Part shown: positions 1 to 5,667 of the stretch, in pieces
Layout: the number at the start of each line of letters is the position of its first letter
Numbering within the stretch: position 1 is the stretch's first letter
NCBI GenBank assembly: GCA_903925515.1
Contig: CAIYFP010000361.1
Location: 1-8,003 of the forward strand
Direction: 5' to 3'
Origin: an uncultured Verrucomicrobiota bacterium
Lineage (GTDB): Bacteria; Verrucomicrobiota; Verrucomicrobiia; Limisphaerales; UBA9464
Length of the DNA: 8,003 nucleotides
Program-made: the position numbers and the translations under genes
The notes under the pieces: generated by a model
What the model saw: only the letters and a program-made list of their open reading frames with translations
The model's database searches: none
What the model was told of the DNA's origin: nothing

Positions 1-359
1 AGGGCGCAATGGCTGGCCTTGCCATCGACTGGACGGCCCAGCGTGTCCACGACGCGGCCGAGAAGGCCCTTGCCCACCGGCACGGAAAGCAGCTTGCCGG
101 TGCACTTGGCCTCGGCCCCTTCCTTGATGCCCAAGTAGTCGCCCAGCACGATCGCGCCCACCTCGGTCTCCTCAAGGTTCAACGCGATGCCGATGACCCC
201 TCCGCCGAAGTCGATCATCTCGTTGAGCATGACGTCGGTCAGGCCCTCGATCTTGGCCACGCCGTCCGAGATCTCGCGGACGACACCAACGTTCTGACGG
301 GTGACCGACGTTTGCACGCCGGCGATCTGCGCCTCAATTTCCTGAAGGATGTTGCTCAT
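1..359 (-). CDS. atpA: ATP synthase F1 alpha subunit, N-terminal part (cut by window edge)
   Basis: This is the 5' end of the F1 alpha-subunit gene; 119 codons are visible. Alpha alternates with beta in the catalytic head and carries the non-catalytic nucleotide sites. The translation starts MSNILQEIEAQIAG and continues through the beta-barrel crown domain. Recognisable family stretches are VREISDGVAKIEGL, LNEMIDF, IALNLEETEVGAIVLGDY, KCTGKLLSVPVGKGLLGRVV and DTLGRPVDGK, which align with E. coli AtpA without gaps that I can see. The Walker A loop lies further on, outside the window. The start is the ATG at 357-359, supported by an AAGG Shine-Dalgarno (367-370) seven bases upstream. It follows atpH after a 48-nt gap, as usual in bacterial atp operons. 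I see no stop or frameshift in the visible part. Confidence 0.96.
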   Translation of the reverse strand, partial: MSNILQEIEAQIAGVQTSVTRQNVGVVREISDGVAKIEGLTDVMLNEMIDFGGGVIGIALNLEETEVGAIVLGDYLGIKEGAEAKCTGKLLSVPVGKGLLGRVVDTLGRPVDGKASHCA

Positions 360-407
360 CTCGAAACCTTAATTCCTTTGTCTTGCCACGAACCGCGGTG
401 CCCGGCG

Positions 408-800
408 TCACAAGGACGACGCGAGCTGCTCCAGCCGGCCCGCCACGCTTCCATCGTAAATGTCGCTTCCCACCCGGACTCGCAATCCCCCTGCCAACGA
501 GGGACGCGTCTCGAAACGGATGTTCAACCCCGGCCCATACCGCCGGGACAGGTGCTCGCGCACCGACGCCTCCAGCGCGGGCGTCGCCGGAACCGCCGAC
601 TCCACGACCGCCGCCCGGCGATCCAGGTCCAGCTTCACCAGGCGCCGAAAATACCCCAAGGCTCCATGATAGCCCCGCGGCCGAACCTCGAGGACGCGCC
701 GGACCGTCTCCCGCACGCGCCCCTCGTCCAGCATCCCGTCCACCTTGCACGCAAGGAACAGCGCCTTCCCGTCCCGCATCGCCTGCTTGCTGGTCTTCAT
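408..800 (-). CDS. atpH: ATP synthase F1 delta subunit (short form)
   Basis: Delta (OSCP family) links the top of the F1 head to the b-subunit stalk. The product has 130 residues. The C-terminal part carries the family signature: GG at 104-105, an RVRVGSDIYDGSV stretch (107-119) and the closing GRLEQL. The N-terminal part (KTSKQAMRDGKALFLACKVD) resembles the start of the alpha-binding helical bundle but is much reduced. E. coli delta has 177 residues, so roughly 45-50 residues are missing, apparently all from that bundle. From memory, short delta subunits of this kind are usual in Verrucomicrobiota, so I read it as a lineage trait and not a truncation. The ATG at 798-800 has an AAGGGG site 4 nt upstream. 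It sits 39 nt after atpF and 48 nt before atpA. The stop is TGA. Confidence 0.93.
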   Translation of the reverse strand: MKTSKQAMRDGKALFLACKVDGMLDEGRVRETVRRVLEVRPRGYHGALGYFRRLVKLDLDRRAAVVESAVPATPALEASVREHLSRRYGPGLNIRFETRPSLAGGLRVRVGSDIYDGSVAGRLEQLASSL

Positions 801-839
801 GGTTCCCCTTCGATCCGATGGCCCAAGCTCCGCGCCCCG

Positions 840-1391
840 CTACGCCGACAACTGGCGCACGGCCTCGTCTGACAGGCGCCCCTTTTGCTCCGCCGTCAAG
901 ACGTCGCCCGTGGATCGGGATGCGGCCTGGACCACCAGCCGGCCAAACTCGCGCCGCAGTTCGCCCTTCAGCCGGGCCAACTCGGCGTCGCCAGCCTCGC
1001 GGGCCTTCGCCACGATGCGCTGCGCCTCCGCCACGGACTTTTGCCGCTCCTGCTCGCCAAGGCTCACCGCAGCCGCCCGGGATTCCTCGATGATTCGGTT
1101 CGCCTGCTGCCCCGCCGCGGCGACGATCTCAGCCGCTCGCGTCTCGGCATGGGCCAACGCCAGCCTCGTTTTTTCCGCGTTTTCGATCCCCTCGGAGATC
1201 TGCTGACGCCGCTTCTCGAGCATTCCTAGCAAGGGCGCATACGCGAACTTCCGCAACGCAAGCGCCAAGATCACGAACAGCACCACCTGCGACAGAAACA
1301 ACTGCGGGTGCCAGCCGAACTGGTCGAGAATCGCCTTCGCGGGATTGCCGGTAGCACCCTCCGAGGCGGCCAACATGGAATGCAGCATCAT
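840..1391 (-). CDS. atpF: ATP synthase Fo b subunit
   Basis: Subunit b forms the peripheral stalk that holds F1 static against the turning c-ring. The product is 183 residues. A short N-terminus precedes one membrane helix at about 31-50 (LFLSQVVLFVILALALRKFA). A long charged, Ala/Glu/Arg-rich helix follows, starting PLLGMLEKRRQQISEGIENA, typical of the b-subunit dimeric coiled coil, to a C-terminus that should bind delta. Only one b gene is visible, with no b' copy beside it, so a homodimeric stalk is expected. The reading frame is open far upstream (to 1613) but that part overlaps atpE; I chose the ATG at 1389-1391. ATGs at 1388 and 1376 are also possible, and none has a strong Shine-Dalgarno. 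The 49-nt gap from atpE contains a strong stem-loop (1409-1434). Confidence 0.94.
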   Translation of the reverse strand: MMLHSMLAASEGATGNPAKAILDQFGWHPQLFLSQVVLFVILALALRKFAYAPLLGMLEKRRQQISEGIENAEKTRLALAHAETRAAEIVAAAGQQANRIIEESRAAAVSLGEQERQKSVAEAQRIVAKAREAGDAELARLKGELRREFGRLVVQAASRSTGDVLTAEQKGRLSDEAVRQLSA

Positions 1392-1408
1392 GGACAGGTC
1401 AAATGGAT

Positions 1409-1434
1409 CCGGGCACGGGCAAGCCCGCGCCCGG
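1409..1434 (-). promoter_or_regulatory. Strong intercistronic stem-loop between atpE and atpF
   Basis: Reading the minus strand just after the atpE TAA, CCGGGC and CGGGC-type arms fold back on themselves: 1409-1414 pairs with 1429-1434 and 1416-1420 pairs with 1423-1427, giving 11 base pairs with one A/C mismatch and a minimal loop. No T-run follows, so it is unlikely to be an intrinsic terminator. An mRNA-stabilising or ribosome-spacing element at the 3' end of atpE is the best inference, which would suit the high copy number needed for subunit c. Confidence 0.6.
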
Positions 1435-1440
1435 CGAATG

Positions 1441-1650
1441 TTACTTGGCCAAGAAGATCGCGAAGAACACGACGCCCTCCGCCAAGGCGGCGAAGATGAT
1501 CGCGTTGTTCCGGATCTGGTCAGCAGCGCCCGGGTTCCGACCCGTCGCCTCGGCAGCCTTGAGGCCGATGATCCCCACGCCGATGGCCGACCCGAGGGCG
1601 GCCAGACCGACATGGAGGTTACCGGCGATTTCTGCCAACATGGGCATCAT
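1441..1650 (-). CDS. atpE: ATP synthase Fo c subunit (proteolipid ring)
   Basis: Subunit c forms the rotating membrane ring that carries the coupling ion. The product has 69 residues and two hydrophobic helices joined by a polar loop with the R-N-P triad (38-40) at the usual R-Q-P place. Helix 1 has the glycine-rich packing motif (G20, G24, G26, G29). Helix 2 carries the single membrane carboxylate, E58, in AALAEGVV. I do not see the Gln in helix 1 or the Ser/Thr directly after the acid that mark sodium-binding rings, so proton coupling is the better guess. Start: paired ATGs at 1650 and 1647, with AAAGG at 1659-1663 eight bases before the first. It follows atpB after 86 nt and is bracketed by stem-loops on both sides. 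At 69 residues it is slightly shorter than the E. coli protein (79). Confidence 0.95.
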   Translation of the reverse strand: MMPMLAEIAGNLHVGLAALGSAIGVGIIGLKAAEATGRNPGAADQIRNNAIIFAALAEGVVFFAIFLAK

Positions 1651-1689
1651 AGTTTTTGCCTTTCTGTTTAGTTGCCGGTCGCCCCGGCA
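1651..1689 (-). promoter_or_regulatory. A-rich translation initiation region and small stem-loop upstream of atpE
   Basis: Between atpB and atpE the minus strand first shows a 6-bp stem (1684-1689 with 1673-1678, TGCCGG-type arms, 5-nt loop). An unusually A-rich stretch follows (ACTAAACAGAAAGGCAAAAA) with the AAAGG ribosome-binding site at 1659-1663. It recalls the A/U-rich enhancer in front of E. coli atpE, known to raise translation of subunit c. The resemblance is by eye only. Confidence 0.5.
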
Positions 1690-1736
1690 GTCTTGCCACC
1701 GTCTGACGACCGAAATCTCAAATTACTGCCTTGCGC

Positions 1737-2624
1737 CTAGTGATGTTCCCCGGGGCCATGCTCGTCATGCCCGTGCGCGTTGCACATCAAGGACGTGAAC
1801 ACGGCCGTCAGCAGCGTGAAGACCAAGGCTTGGACAATCCCCACCAGCAGCTCAAGGAAGTAAAAAGGAAGGGGGATAATCCACCCAAGCCACGGCACCA
1901 CGGTCATCATGGACTCAAGGATGTTCTCCCCCGCGAACACATTGCCGTAGAGCCGGAAGCTGAGCGAGACCGGGCGGGACAGGATCGAGGCCACCTCGAT
2001 CAATCCCACCATGAAGAACACCAGCACCATGAAGATCCCCATGATCCCCTTCCCGCCGCCGCCCGCCGCGAAGATGTGCTTCAGGAAGCCTCCCACCCCC
2101 AGCGACCGGACGCTCCAGTACAACCAAAGCACCGAGAACAACATGGCCAACGCCGACGTGGTGTTCAGGTCCGCGTTGCCACCCCGCAAGATGGGCTCGC
2201 CGCCATAGGTCACCGTGCCCACGCCGGGGATCAGCCCGAACCAATTCGTGAAGAGGATGAAGAGGAACAAGGTCCCAAAGAACCAGAAGGCGCGCTTGCC
2301 CAGCTCGGGCCCGAGCAAGGATCCAATGAACCCGTACAGGCTCTCCACCAACCACTCCGCAACGTTCTGCAATCCCGACGGCACCGGTGCCAGCTTCCGC
2401 GTGGCCAACTGGGCGAAAACGATGATTCCCAACGCCACGATGACCGTCACGATCATGGAGTTGGTCACGAGCAGCGGCCCGAGGTGAAACTGGGACGCTG
2501 CGGCGGACAATCCATGGTGCTCGCCGCCTCCGTGACCGCCGCCGTGGCCCGAGTCGGCCGCAAGCCCCGAAAACGAGAGGGCAAGCACGGCTGCCCCTGC
2601 CAGAATGTGTCGCACCCAACGCAT
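1737..2624 (-). CDS. atpB: ATP synthase Fo a subunit with signal-peptide-like N-terminus
   Basis: Subunit a provides the two ion half-channels against the c-ring. With the chosen ATG (2622-2624) the product is 295 residues. Residues 1-22 (MRWVRHILAGAAVLALSFSG, LA) look like a cleavable signal peptide. A His/Gly-rich stretch (about 24-38) follows, then several membrane helices. Diagnostic residues are present: the essential Arg (R224 in LSRPVSLSFRLYGN) and Q265 in VQALVFTLLTAVF, matching E. coli R210 and Q252. The C-terminus is again His-rich (AHGHDEHGPGEHH). The frame is open to a GTG at 2741, but the added residues look like a translated leader, and the signal-peptide start fits the family better; no start has a clear Shine-Dalgarno. 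It is the first gene of the operon here; no atpI or atpZ precedes it. A 157-nt gap separates it from the rsuA-like gene. Confidence 0.94.
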   Translation of the reverse strand: MRWVRHILAGAAVLALSFSGLAADSGHGGGHGGGEHHGLSAAASQFHLGPLLVTNSMIVTVIVALGIIVFAQLATRKLAPVPSGLQNVAEWLVESLYGFIGSLLGPELGKRAFWFFGTLFLFILFTNWFGLIPGVGTVTYGGEPILRGGNADLNTTSALAMLFSVLWLYWSVRSLGVGGFLKHIFAAGGGGKGIMGIFMVLVFFMVGLIEVASILSRPVSLSFRLYGNVFAGENILESMMTVVPWLGWIIPLPFYFLELLVGIVQALVFTLLTAVFTSLMCNAHGHDEHGPGEHH

Positions 2625-2727
2625 GAAAATCTTGAATCGCGCCCCGGACGGCTTCCCGGTGTGCACGCGTGGTTTGCACCTGCATCCCATGCCATGCCCG
2701 CCCGCAAGGCCGGCCATCGTGAAGAAC

Positions 2728-2741
2728 GTGAAATTTTTCAC
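2728..2741. promoter_or_regulatory. AT-rich inverted repeat upstream of atpB (possible operator)
   Basis: GTGAAA and TTTCAC face each other around a 2-nt centre, about 105 bases upstream of the atpB start, inside the most AT-rich patch (about 2725-2770) of this GC-rich window. A further GTGAA half-site lies at 2719-2723. I could not find a convincing -35/-10 pair here, so the operator or promoter role is a guess. Confidence 0.3.
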
Positions 2742-2781
2742 AAGATGTTTCTTCGCCTTTTTTCAGCACCCGGACCCAGGC

Positions 2782-3519
2782 TCACCCGCCAGCCACCCTG
2801 CCCTCCAATCCCGCCTCCACGCGCCATGCCCCGGGCGCAAGCTCCCCAACCACAAACGGCCCGAAACGCACCCGATGCAACCCAAGCACCCTCGCACCCA
2901 CGGCGGCGAACATTCGCTTCACCTGATGGTGGCGGCCCTCATGGATCTCCAGCCGCGCCTCGCGCCCCCCCTCCCCTTCCAGCCGGGCCGGAAGACACGG
3001 GCGATCGTCCCCGATCGGGATGCCCTCCGCGAACTTGCCTGCCCATTCCGCCCGCACCTCTCGGTCGAGCATCACCACGTACTCCTTGGCCACGTGCCGT
3101 CGCGGCGACGTCCATGCGTGCACCTTGTCGCCGTCGTCCGTGAGCACCAGCAACCCGGTCGCGTCCCGGTCCAGCCGCCCCGCCGTCACCAAGGGCGGAT
3201 GCCGGCGCAGCCACCTCTCCGGCAACCGCGCAAACACCGTCTCCCCTTCGCCCTCCTCCCGCGTGCAAACCGTCCCGGGCAACTTGTTCATCACCACCAC
3301 CAGCCCATCGGGATGGTCCAGGGGCTCGCCGGCGACCCGGACCGAGCCGGCGATCACGCGCCGGTCCGGCGATCGCTCGACCTCCCCGTCCACGGTGACG
3401 CTCCCGCGCCGCAGCCAACCGCGGGCCTCGCGCCGCGAGCAGTATCCACACGACGCGAGCAACTGGTCGAGCCTTCGGGGCCGCCGGTCCATGGATGTCC
3501 GGGCGTCCATGGCGCTCAC
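2782..3519 (-). CDS. RsuA-like rRNA pseudouridine synthase
   Basis: This enzyme of the RsuA/RluB/RluE/RluF family isomerises one uridine in ribosomal RNA to pseudouridine. The 245-residue product begins with an S4 RNA-binding domain (about 16-62: RRLDQLLASCGYCSRREARG, then GSVTVDGE). The catalytic core follows with the motif GRLDRDATGLLVLTDDG, whose Asp117 should be the catalytic nucleophile. Late family motifs are TSPRRHVAKEY, EGRHHQVKRMFAAVG and LHRVRFGPF. The EGRHHQVKRMFAAVG and LAPGAWR stretches look closest to E. coli RsuA (16S U516), but I cannot exclude a 23S target, so no symbol is given. The GTG at 3519 overlaps the upstream stop by 4 nt, suggesting translational coupling. ATGs at 3510 and 3492 are alternatives, the last placing the S4 domain nearest the N-terminus. 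No terminator is visible before atpB. Confidence 0.92.
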   Translation of the reverse strand: MSAMDARTSMDRRPRRLDQLLASCGYCSRREARGWLRRGSVTVDGEVERSPDRRVIAGSVRVAGEPLDHPDGLVVVMNKLPGTVCTREEGEGETVFARLPERWLRRHPPLVTAGRLDRDATGLLVLTDDGDKVHAWTSPRRHVAKEYVVMLDREVRAEWAGKFAEGIPIGDDRPCLPARLEGEGGREARLEIHEGRHHQVKRMFAAVGARVLGLHRVRFGPFVVGELAPGAWRVEAGLEGRVAGG

Positions 3520-4562
3520 ATGCCCAGCAGGTGGCGCAGCACCAGCAGGTCGAGGTCCTGGTAGTTGCGGTCCGCAACCAGGGCCTGCGCTTCCTTCTCC
3601 GGGTAGCTGCGGGCCTTCTCCACCAACGCAAGGAACGTGTCCCGCGAGTTCGCAAGGTGCTTCAGGTAATGCTCGGGCCTCGTCGTGCGAAACGGGTGGA
3701 CGTCAAAGCACACGTACTCCCCGTTGCGCCCATACCCGTTGCGCTCCAGCGCACGCACCTGGTTGAACGCCACGCGCAGGTTCGACGACGCAAACGGCTT
3801 GTCCTGGTCGAACTTGAGGCCGTTCTGGTCGTTCAGGTGCAACGACCACAGCTTCCCGAACGCCATCGCGAAGTCGATCTCGTCCGAGGGATCCAGCCCG
3901 GCAAGGATCGCATGGGCGGACTCGATCAGGCAGCCCACGCGGGACGGCGCGTCCGTGAGCTGCGCGATCGCCAGCGCATGCCCGATGGTCGGCAGGTACG
4001 CATGGTCCATCGGCTCGTTCGGCTTGGGCTCGATCGCCAGCCGGATCCGGCGGTCGTGCGCGAGCATGGCGTCCAGCGCCTCCACGAGAAGGTCCACGCA
4101 ACGCCGCGCGTCCTTCGATTCCCTCAGGTAGCTCCCCTCGCGTGCCAGCCACAACACCAGCAGGTCCGTGCCGAGCACCCCCGCGATGTCGATCGCCTGC
4201 TTCGACCGGTCGATCGCGTAGCGGCGTTGCTTCTTGTCGTTGCTCGTGTACGCGCCATCCACCGTGCTCGGGTGGAACCAAAGGCGCGGCGCCACCATCT
4301 CCGCCGCGATCCCCTCCCCGTCCAGCCGCTTCTTCAGCTCCTTCGCCTCCTTCAACACCTGCGCCGGGTTCTTGGAGTCGATGTCCGGCACCGCGTCGTC
4401 GTCGTGGAACATCATGGCCTCGAAACCCAGCTCCTTCAGCGCCGAAAGCTTCCAGTCGAACGACTGCGCCGGGCGCGTCTCGGGGCCGTAGGGGTCCCGC
4501 CCCTCGCTGAAGTTCCAGGGCCCCGCGCAGAATCGGTACGTGCTCGCCTTTGACTTTGCCAT
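3516..4562 (-). CDS. Xylose isomerase-like TIM-barrel protein with altered metal site
   Basis: The 348-residue product is a homologue of class I xylose isomerase (XylA), which interconverts aldose and ketose sugars with two divalent metals. Aligned by eye with the Streptomyces enzyme it shares GRDPYG, MFHDDD (catalytic His53, Asp56), YTSNDKKQRRYAI, LWLAREG, IEPKPNEP (Glu178, Lys180), an E-x-x-H pair (Glu214, His217), KFDQD (Asp252, Asp254), FDVHPFRT (Asp287) and a C-terminal RHLLGM. It is about 40 residues shorter than Streptomyces XylA. Two site residues differ: the Asp that binds metal 1 (D245 in Streptomyces) is His242, and Lys289 is His289. The substrate is therefore uncertain and I do not call it xylA. 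The ATG at 4560-4562 has a strong GGGGGA site (4570-4575), 7 nt upstream. The frame continues openly to 4919, but that part overlaps the GspF-like gene. Confidence 0.88.
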   Translation of the reverse strand: MAKSKASTYRFCAGPWNFSEGRDPYGPETRPAQSFDWKLSALKELGFEAMMFHDDDAVPDIDSKNPAQVLKEAKELKKRLDGEGIAAEMVAPRLWFHPSTVDGAYTSNDKKQRRYAIDRSKQAIDIAGVLGTDLLVLWLAREGSYLRESKDARRCVDLLVEALDAMLAHDRRIRLAIEPKPNEPMDHAYLPTIGHALAIAQLTDAPSRVGCLIESAHAILAGLDPSDEIDFAMAFGKLWSLHLNDQNGLKFDQDKPFASSNLRVAFNQVRALERNGYGRNGEYVCFDVHPFRTTRPEHYLKHLANSRDTFLALVEKARSYPEKEAQALVADRNYQDLDLLVLRHLLGM

Positions 4563-4597
4563 ATCTTGGTCCCCCGACCCTACCCGTCGCGAGAACC

Positions 4598-4609
4598 GGC
4601 TGGCCAGCC
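4598..4609. repeat. 12-bp perfect palindrome between the GspF-like and isomerase-like genes
   Basis: GGCTGGCCAGCC is a perfect palindrome in the 62-nt gap upstream of the isomerase-like gene. It has no unpaired centre, so as a stem-loop it would give only 4 base pairs. No T-run follows on either strand, so it is not an intrinsic terminator. It could be a protein-binding site or chance in GC-rich sequence. Confidence 0.3.
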
Positions 4610-4624
4610 CCGTCTCCCGCCTCC

Positions 4625-5623
4625 TCACTCCGCCATCAACTCGCCCACCGCCGACACGTAGCCCGTCGCAAGGGAGACGATCTCCAGCAACATCCACGCG
4701 CTCGCGACGACATACAGCACTCTGGGGCACCCGAGGCCGAACATCCGCAGCCGCCGAAAACCCTCCTCCTCGTGCTGCCGGGCCAGCCGCCCCAGCTCCT
4801 GCTCCAGCCGTCCCGAGGCCTCGCCCGTGAGATAGCTGCTCGCGAACGCCTCCGGGAAGACGCCGGATGCAACCACCATCTCGCCCGGCGTCGCCCCCGC
4901 CTCCAACGCGTCGCTCCACCCTTCCACCACGCGCTCAAGGCGGGCCATGCCACCCGCGCGCGCGGAGATCGGCCACGCCTCCGTCACCAGCATGCCCGCC
5001 GAAAGCAGCGCCTCCAGCGACCACGCAAGCCGTGCCAACGCCAGGTCCGCGAGCGCGCCTCCCAACACGGGGACCCGAATCAAGGCACCCTCCACCAGCG
5101 CCCTCCAGCGATGATGCGGTCGAATGGCCCACGCCACCCACCCCGTCAACGCGTACAGGCACGCCAGCACGCCCGCGGAACGTGCCCCGTACGCCAGCAG
5201 GTTGCCCGTCCGCACCAGCATCGGAAGCGGGGCGACGAACGCCGTCGCATGCAGGACCAGCACCGGATACACGCTGCCGTGGATCACCGACGCCATGTTC
5301 TCTGCCCGCGCAAGATGATGCCGGGAAATCATGGCGAACGCATGGTCCAGCCGCCCCGACAGCTCGCCGGACCGCACCAGCGCCACCTCCAGCGGGCCAA
5401 CCCACGCTCCCGGAAGGCTCTCGAACGACTCGGCCACGGTCATGCCCCTCCCCAACCGCATGGCCAGTCCCGTCGCAATCTCACGCTCCAACGGCGCCGC
5501 CCCTGTCCTCGACAGCGTTCCGAGGCTCGTCCCCAACGGAAGCCCCGACCCGACCATCGTCGCCAGCTGCGAGTAAAAAAGCGCCCGCCGACGCATGCCG
5601 ACGGGCGCTGGAAACCCGAACAT
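4625..5623 (-). CDS. GspF/PilC-type inner-membrane protein (type II secretion system F family)
   Basis: GspF/PilC proteins are the inner-membrane platform of type II secretion and type IV pilus machines. The 332-residue product shows two repeats of the T2SSF domain: the first from about residue 14 (ALFYSQLATMVGSGLPLG) with SGELSGRLD at 85-93, the second from about 196 (RLAWSLEALLSAGMLVTEAW) with TGEASGRLEQEL at 266-277. Membrane helices lie near 117-137, 148-167 and 300-323. It lacks the cytoplasmic N-terminal region of about 60 residues found in standard GspF (about 400 residues). No other secretion or pilus gene is visible nearby, so its partner machine is unknown. Start: ATG at 5621-5623. 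The upstream GGGA ribosome-binding site lies in a hairpin, and a terminator-like hairpin overlies codons 5-17. An ATG at 5594-5596 is possible. The frame is open to 5911 but overlaps trxA. Confidence 0.87.
   Translation of the reverse strand: MFGFPAPVGMRRRALFYSQLATMVGSGLPLGTSLGTLSRTGAAPLEREIATGLAMRLGRGMTVAESFESLPGAWVGPLEVALVRSGELSGRLDHAFAMISRHHLARAENMASVIHGSVYPVLVLHATAFVAPLPMLVRTGNLLAYGARSAGVLACLYALTGWVAWAIRPHHRWRALVEGALIRVPVLGGALADLALARLAWSLEALLSAGMLVTEAWPISARAGGMARLERVVEGWSDALEAGATPGEMVVASGVFPEAFASSYLTGEASGRLEQELGRLARQHEEEGFRRLRMFGLGCPRVLYVVASAWMLLEIVSLATGYVSAVGELMAE
5575..5609 (-). terminator. Intrinsic-terminator-like hairpin inside the start of the GspF-like gene
   Basis: On the minus strand an 8-bp stem (5609-5602, AGCGCCCG, with 5587-5580, CGGGCGCT) encloses a 14-nt loop and runs directly into six T residues (5580-5575). 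This is the classic shape of a factor-independent terminator and lies 59 nt after the thioredoxin stop codon. It also falls within codons 5-17 of the GspF-like gene. It may end the thioredoxin transcript or act as an attenuator for the downstream gene. Confidence 0.6.
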
Positions 5624-5630
5624 CTTGTGT

Positions 5631-5646
5631 CCCGCGCGAGCGCGGG
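5631..5646 (-). promoter_or_regulatory. Hairpin covering the ribosome-binding site of the GspF-like gene
   Basis: CCCGCG (5631-5636) and CGCGGG (5641-5646) form a perfect 6-bp stem with a 4-nt loop, ending 7 nt before the ATG at 5623. The only Shine-Dalgarno-like bases (GGGA) lie at its downstream edge, so folding could hide the start site. No T-run follows it. Confidence 0.5.
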
Positions 5647-5667
5647 CTGAGGAACCTTCCCGGCGAC

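Noticed and set aside
9..872. Plus-strand open frame across the atpA start and atpH
   Set aside because: Antisense shadow; the minus strand here clearly encodes AtpA and AtpH with good ribosome-binding sites.
1441..1650. Sodium-coupled c-ring
   Set aside because: The Gln in helix 1 and the Ser/Thr after the membrane carboxylate expected of sodium-binding rings are not seen; Gly follows E58.
2625..2741. Extending AtpB to the GTG at 2741
   Set aside because: The added 39 residues are unlike the family, while the ATG at 2624 gives a clean signal peptide directly before the His/Gly stretch.
2742..2781. Intrinsic terminator after the rsuA-like gene
   Set aside because: The region is GC-rich then has a short A-run on the coding strand, but no inverted repeat followed by T residues.
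1731..3143. Long plus-strand open frame of about 470 codons opposite atpB and the rsuA-like gene
   Set aside because: The translation is low-complexity (Arg, Pro, His, Gln) with no family motif and lies antisense to two well-identified genes; long antisense frames are expected in GC-rich DNA.
4550..5650. Plus-strand open frame opposite the GspF-like gene
   Set aside because: Arg/Pro/His-rich with no domain, antisense to a gene with clear T2SSF repeats.
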